Assembly: GCA_913043885.1 (NCBI GenBank)
Contig: CAJWOB010000074.1
Location: forward strand, 1 to 9,128
Source: an uncultured Spirochaetaceae bacterium
GTDB taxonomy: Bacteria > Spirochaetota > Spirochaetia > SZUA-6 > Bin103
Direction of reading: 5' to 3'
Length of the DNA: 9,128 bases
A program made the position numbers and the translations under genes. How positions within the stretch are numbered: the stretch's first letter is position 1; every line of letters begins with the position of its first letter. Under the pieces are notes generated by a model, which was not told the DNA's origin, searched no databases, and was given only the letters and a program-made list of their open reading frames with translations. Below, piece after piece: positions 6,214 to 9,128 of the stretch.

Positions 6214-7806
6214 TCACGCCTGGCCTGCGGCGGCGCGGGTCAGCAGCGGTGCCAGCTTCTCCACGCCCGCCAACAGCATGAACTCCGCCAACCGCGGCCC
6301 GCGCTCCTTGCCGATGAGCACCTGATAGGTGGTGGCGAACAGCTGCTTCGGTTCGATCCCGAGCCGCTCGGCAATCGCGTAGATCTCGGCGGACAGCGCC
6401 TTGCTGGGGTCGTCCGCCAGCGTGCCCTCCTCCGCCTTGCCAACCGCCTCGCACAGCTGCGCCATCGCCTGCCGCTCGGCGTCGTTCAGCGGCGGCGGGT
6501 CGGCCTCCACCGGCTGTAGCCGGAACCGCATCTCCTCCGGTGCATGGCCGCTCACCCACTCCCACGCACAGCGAGCACGGCGCCTGAGCCGCGTGTCGTC
6601 CGACGCGCCGAGCGATGCCAGGGTCTGCTCGATGTCGCCGCCACGCACCTGCAGGAGATTGCAGAGGTGGCGGAAGGTCACCTGCCGAGGTGCCGTGGAG
6701 GGCGGGTCGCCCAGTTGCGACAGCTCGTAGATCCGCCGCTCGCGGGCCGCCTTCTTCTCGCCCATCTCCTCGAGGCCGAAATAGGTGCGCTCGCTGCGAT
6801 CGTAGTCCTCGTAGAGCTTGAGCACATCGGTGTCGAAGGAAACCACGAACTCCGCGTTGGGCCTGGTGCTGGCAAACTGGTAGCGGAGCACTTCCGGCTG
6901 GTAGATCGTCAACATCTTCTCGATCGTCACCACCTCCCCCGACGAGGAGGAGATACGGCCGCGGCCACCCTTGATGCCGATATCGCCGTATAGCAGGGAA
7001 ACCGGCGGAGCGGAGCCGTACACCTGTTCGGCAATGGCTACCCCGGTGTCGTAGGAGCCACCGGCGGTCAGGTGGTCCTTGCCGGCCGGCTCAAAGTCCA
7101 CTTGCTCGTGGGCCCAGCGCATCGGCCAGTCGATGCGCCAGTGCAGCTTGATCGACGGCCCGTCGCGGAGGTCGACTGCCCGCTCCTCGCCATCCATGTC
7201 GCGGAAGTGGACCGTCCACTCACCATCCCAGCGGAGGATGGTGGTGTCGTCGGTGCCATCGACCCGCGAGAAGGCGGCGATGGGCCACCAGGGGTCGGGC
7301 AGCGGCTCGGTGCGGTGCTCGTTGAGGACCTCCACTATCTTGCCCCGGGCGGCCAGTGCGGTGCGGATGCCGGCCGCGTAACTGCCTGCGCGGTGCTCGC
7401 TGGCCTGGTAGCGGTAGCTGGGCACCTCGCACACGGCGCGCAGCGGCTCCTCGAGGCTGCCCTCGAAGTGGGCGGCGTAGGAGTCGTGGGTGCCGTAGGG
7501 GTCCGGCACGTCGGCGAGCGGCTTGCGCAGGTGGGCGGCCAGCATCTCCTGCTGCGGGAGATTCTTCGGCACCTTGCGGAACGCGTCGAAGTCATCCCAC
7601 GAGAAGATGAAGCGCACCTCCTTGCCCAGCGCGCGGAGTGCACGGGCCACCAGCTCTGCGGTTATGACCTCTCGCAGATGGCCAATGGTCACCGTCCCGG
7701 AGGGCGCGACGCCCGAAGCCACCACGTAGGCGGGCTTGTCGCCCCGGGTGCTGATGACGCGACGTGCTATCTGATCGGCCCAGTGGGTGGGGGCGTCAGC
7801 TGCCAC
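6214..7806 (-). CDS. lysS: Class I lysyl-tRNA synthetase
   Basis: The enzyme attaches lysine to tRNA-Lys. This is the class I (LysRS-I, lysK-type) enzyme found in most archaea, spirochaetes, alphaproteobacteria and scattered other bacteria, not the class II enzyme of most bacteria. The 530-residue product starts THWADQIARRV, carries the HIGH-type motif SGTVTIGHLRE (36-46), FSWDDFDAFRKVP (68-80), GGSYDTG (249-255), and the KMSKS-type loop GRISSSSGEVV (282-292), in which Arg and Ser stand where the canonical lysines would be. The alpha-helical tRNA-binding part follows, with RPNAEFVVSFDTDVLKLYED and a C-terminal region ending QVLIGKERGPRLAEFMLLAG. The start is GTG 7806; it has no Shine-Dalgarno but a TATAAT lies 8 nt upstream. 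It is the first gene of the six-gene minus-strand unit. Confidence 0.96.
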   Translation of the reverse strand: MAADAPTHWADQIARRVISTRGDKPAYVVASGVAPSGTVTIGHLREVITAELVARALRALGKEVRFIFSWDDFDAFRKVPKNLPQQEMLAAHLRKPLADVPDPYGTHDSYAAHFEGSLEEPLRAVCEVPSYRYQASEHRAGSYAAGIRTALAARGKIVEVLNEHRTEPLPDPWWPIAAFSRVDGTDDTTILRWDGEWTVHFRDMDGEERAVDLRDGPSIKLHWRIDWPMRWAHEQVDFEPAGKDHLTAGGSYDTGVAIAEQVYGSAPPVSLLYGDIGIKGGRGRISSSSGEVVTIEKMLTIYQPEVLRYQFASTRPNAEFVVSFDTDVLKLYEDYDRSERTYFGLEEMGEKKAARERRIYELSQLGDPPSTAPRQVTFRHLCNLLQVRGGDIEQTLASLGASDDTRLRRRARCAWEWVSGHAPEEMRFRLQPVEADPPPLNDAERQAMAQLCEAVGKAEEGTLADDPSKALSAEIYAIAERLGIEPKQLFATTYQVLIGKERGPRLAEFMLLAGVEKLAPLLTRAAAGQA

Positions 7807-7895
7807 GGCAGCGCATTATAGCTAGCGCCAACAGCGCCGCGCGACGGGTATGACGCGCATGGTGAAACGACCTGGCTGCCGATAGTAAGAACGTG
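7807..7895. other. Divergent intergenic spacer between lysS and rlpA
   Basis: This 89-nt spacer must hold promoters for both directions. Toward lysS there is the TATAAT noted separately. Toward rlpA I see only weak candidates such as GATAGT at 7881-7886, with no clear -35, and a poor AAG-type ribosome-binding site before 7893-7896. No strong hairpin was found. Confidence 0.5.
7815..7820 (-). promoter_or_regulatory. Consensus -10 box for the lysS operon, possibly leaderless
   Basis: The minus strand reads TATAAT, a perfect -10 hexamer that stands out in GC-rich DNA, only 8 nt before the lysS GTG. A transcript starting 6-8 nt after the hexamer would begin at or within a few bases of the start codon, fitting the absence of a Shine-Dalgarno sequence. 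No recognisable -35 box lies 16-18 nt upstream, where the sequence is GC-rich. The location in the divergent spacer supports promoter function; the leaderless reading is inference. Confidence 0.5.
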
Positions 7896-9128
7896 ATGGT
7901 CGACGTGCGTCGCCCGGCGCTCCGGGCGGTATGGAGCCTGCTGATACTCACCCCCGCGCTGGCGATGGCCCCCCACGAGCTGGCCTCGAGCTCCGTCCCG
8001 GCACTCGGCGCCGTGCTTGAGAAGGACGCAGCCAGAATGCGCGTCCCGGTCGCCGAGCTCACTGGGCTCGCATCGTGGTACGGCGGTCGGTTCCACGGCC
8101 GCCTCACCGCCAACGGCGAGACCTACGACATGAACGCGGCCACCGCCGCCCACAAGACCCTGCCCTTCAACACGGTGGTGCGGGTGGTCGACCTCGACAC
8201 CGGCCGCCAGACGGTAGTGCGGGTGAACGACCGCGGACCCTTCGTCGAGGGGCGGGTAATCGACCTGTCGCGGGCTGCCGCACAGGAGCTCGGTATGATG
8301 GCGTCCGGCGTGGCGCGGGTGCGCCTCGAGATCGTGGCGGACGGCGACCCCCCGGTGAGCTACTACCTGCAGCTCGGCTCGTTCGGCGAGCGCGCCAACG
8401 CGCTGCGCCTCCTGGGCCGCTACGAGGAGGCGCTGGTCGCCCTCGACAAGGCGCTGGCCGAGGGCGCGCCGGACGCGGTGGGTCTGGCCCGCCGGGGCGA
8501 CTGCCTGCGCGAGCTGGGCCGGTGTGCCGAGGCCATCGAGGCCTACGATGGCGCGGTGCACTTCGACCCCGAAGAGGCCACCGCCTGGGTGGGCCGAGGG
8601 ATCGCCCATCGGGTCCAGGGAAACCTCCACGCCAGCCTGGGCGACCTGGAGCACGCCTTGGAGCTGGAGCCCCACTCCCGGGAAGCGGCCGCCGAACGCG
8701 CGGCGACGCTGATGGCCATGGACCGCGGCGACGAGGCCCTGGGCGCCTTCGACGACGCGGTGCAGATGCTGCCCGGCGACCCCCGGATCCTCGCCGCCCG
8801 CGCCGCGGCTTTCCGCGCCGTCGGGCGCCCGATGGAAGCCCTGGCCGATCTACACCAGGCCATGGAGCAGGCGGAGGAGGACCCCGCCGCCCGCGCCCGG
8901 GTGCTCGAGGAGCGAGCCACCACGTACCTGGACCTCGAGCGCTTCGACGACGCGCTCGGCGATCTCGACCAGCTCCTCCAGCTCGGCGGCGCGGGTCAGC
9001 AGCCCTTCCTCGGCATAGGTGTCCAGGGTGGCGATCGCCGCCGCACAGGAAACCGGATTGCCCGAATAGGTATAGCCGTGGAACAGCTCGATCACATGGT
9101 CGGGGCCCTGCATGAAGGCGTCGTGGAT
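7896..9128 (+). CDS. rlpA: RlpA-family septal ring lytic transglycosylase running into TPR repeats; open at window end, probable chimera
   Basis: The frame from ATG 7896 (GTG 7893 also possible) is open to the window end, 411 codons. Residues 1-25 form a Sec-type signal peptide (RRPALRAVWSLLILTPALAMA) with no lipobox cysteine, unlike most RlpA lipoproteins. Residues 57-147 are the RlpA double-psi beta-barrel: GLASWYGGRFHGRLTANGE, AAHKTLPFNTVVRV and VRVNDRGPFVEGRVIDLS, with His86 and Asp123 at the positions of the catalytic pair of Pseudomonas RlpA. RlpA cleaves peptidoglycan strands lacking stem peptides at the septum. A SPOR domain opens at YYLQLGSFGERANALRLL (156-173), but about 17 residues in the sequence becomes TPR-like: GRYEEALVALDKAL, RRGDCLRELGRCAEAIEAYD and so on, about six repeats to residue 362. 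After about 8980 the frame is the reverse complement of an aminotransferase gene. RlpA identity is firm; the rest of the product is doubtful. Confidence 0.85.
   Translation, partial: MVDVRRPALRAVWSLLILTPALAMAPHELASSSVPALGAVLEKDAARMRVPVAELTGLASWYGGRFHGRLTANGETYDMNAATAAHKTLPFNTVVRVVDLDTGRQTVVRVNDRGPFVEGRVIDLSRAAAQELGMMASGVARVRLEIVADGDPPVSYYLQLGSFGERANALRLLGRYEEALVALDKALAEGAPDAVGLARRGDCLRELGRCAEAIEAYDGAVHFDPEEATAWVGRGIAHRVQGNLHASLGDLEHALELEPHSREAAAERAATLMAMDRGDEALGAFDDAVQMLPGDPRILAARAAAFRAVGRPMEALADLHQAMEQAEEDPAARARVLEERATTYLDLERFDDALGDLDQLLQLGGAGQQPFLGIGVQGGDRRRTGNRIARIGIAVEQLDHMVGALHEGVVD
8400..8985 (+). other. TPR-repeat segment inside the rlpA frame
   Basis: About six degenerate 34-residue tetratricopeptide repeats are readable: near residues 174-190, 196-227, 228-261, 262-295, 296-330 and 335-362 of the rlpA frame. 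Typical anchors are EAIEAYDGAVHFDPEEATAW, HASLGDLEHALELEPHS, DEALGAFDDAVQMLPGDP and FDDALGDLDQLLQL. TPRs bind other proteins. Codon use looks even richer in GCC, CTG and GAC than the RlpA part. The segment may come from a different gene, joined at about 8400-8425 in a stretch (LRLLGRYEEAL) that would suit either family. Confidence 0.65.
8979..9128 (-). pseudogene. Class III PLP aminotransferase fragment
   Basis: Read from the right edge on the minus strand, the frame encodes IHDAFMQGPDHVIELFHGYT, then YSGNPVSCAAAIATLDTYAE and EGLLTRAAELE. This matches the region after the PLP lysine in class III (omega-amino acid:pyruvate type) aminotransferases, where HGYTYSGHP is a hallmark. These enzymes move an amino group from an omega-amino acid or amine to pyruvate using PLP. 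The match stops at about 8979; beyond it the frame is only the antisense of the TPR segment, so the C-terminal third is missing. The N-terminal part would lie outside the window. Either the gene is broken here or two unrelated pieces were joined artificially. Confidence 0.75.

Noticed and set aside
7767..8675. A 302-residue minus-strand frame opposite rlpA
   Set aside because: Antisense shadow; it overlaps the lysS start region and the RlpA barrel and shows no family motif.
8075..9115. A 346-residue plus-strand frame rich in Arg, Gly and Pro
   Set aside because: It is an out-of-frame shadow of the RlpA/TPR frame, with low-complexity composition and no motif.
1..9128. CRISPR arrays, tRNAs, rRNAs, insertion sequences, phage or defence genes
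   Set aside because: I looked on both strands and saw no spaced direct repeats, cloverleaf-like sequence, transposase motifs or defence domains.

Overview
This is a GC-rich bacterial window made almost entirely of housekeeping genes. Six genes sit head to tail on the minus strand between 7806 and 1951: class I lysyl-tRNA synthetase, ribose-5-phosphate isomerase A, BCP-type peroxiredoxin, tRNA 2-thiouridylase MnmA, an Rrf2-family regulator, and a fused uroporphyrinogen-III methyltransferase/uroporphyrinogen-III synthase. Gaps are 2 to 33 nt and the last pair overlaps by 23 nt, so they look like one transcription unit. A class I (not class II) lysyl-tRNA synthetase together with an MnmA carrying the insertion typical of plant and chlamydia-like forms points to a GC-rich spirochaete or a similar lineage. 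This is inference from protein features, not a phylogeny.

On the plus strand, era (1041-1961) converges on this operon and the two stop codons overlap by 11 nt. Left of era the DNA is decayed. Positions 572-1044 hold a frameshifted TetR-family gene that lacks its C-terminal part, and positions 67-486 (minus) hold a frameshifted remnant of the C-terminal part of a threonine synthase/cysteate synthase-like PLP enzyme. Positions 1-66 show nothing recognisable.

On the right, an RlpA-type septal-ring/lytic transglycosylase gene starts at 7896, divergent from lysS across an 89-nt spacer. It stays open to the end of the window. Its product begins as a normal exported RlpA, enters a SPOR domain, changes after about 17 residues into TPR repeats, and past about 8980 the DNA instead encodes, on the opposite strand, a class III aminotransferase fragment. 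Two such changes in 600 bp suggest rearrangement or an assembly/amplification chimera near the contig end.

Functionally, the middle of the operon has a sulfur theme: MnmA uses sulfur for tRNA thiolation, the Rrf2 protein resembles the cysteine-metabolism repressor CymR and has no cysteines, and the CobA-HemD fusion makes the precursor of siroheme, the cofactor of sulfite and nitrite reductases. I found no CRISPR array, tRNA, rRNA, insertion sequence, phage gene or defence system. I see no convincing new system; the points of most interest are the CymR-like/MnmA/CobA-HemD grouping, the possible leaderless lysS promoter, the decayed left end and the chimeric right end.
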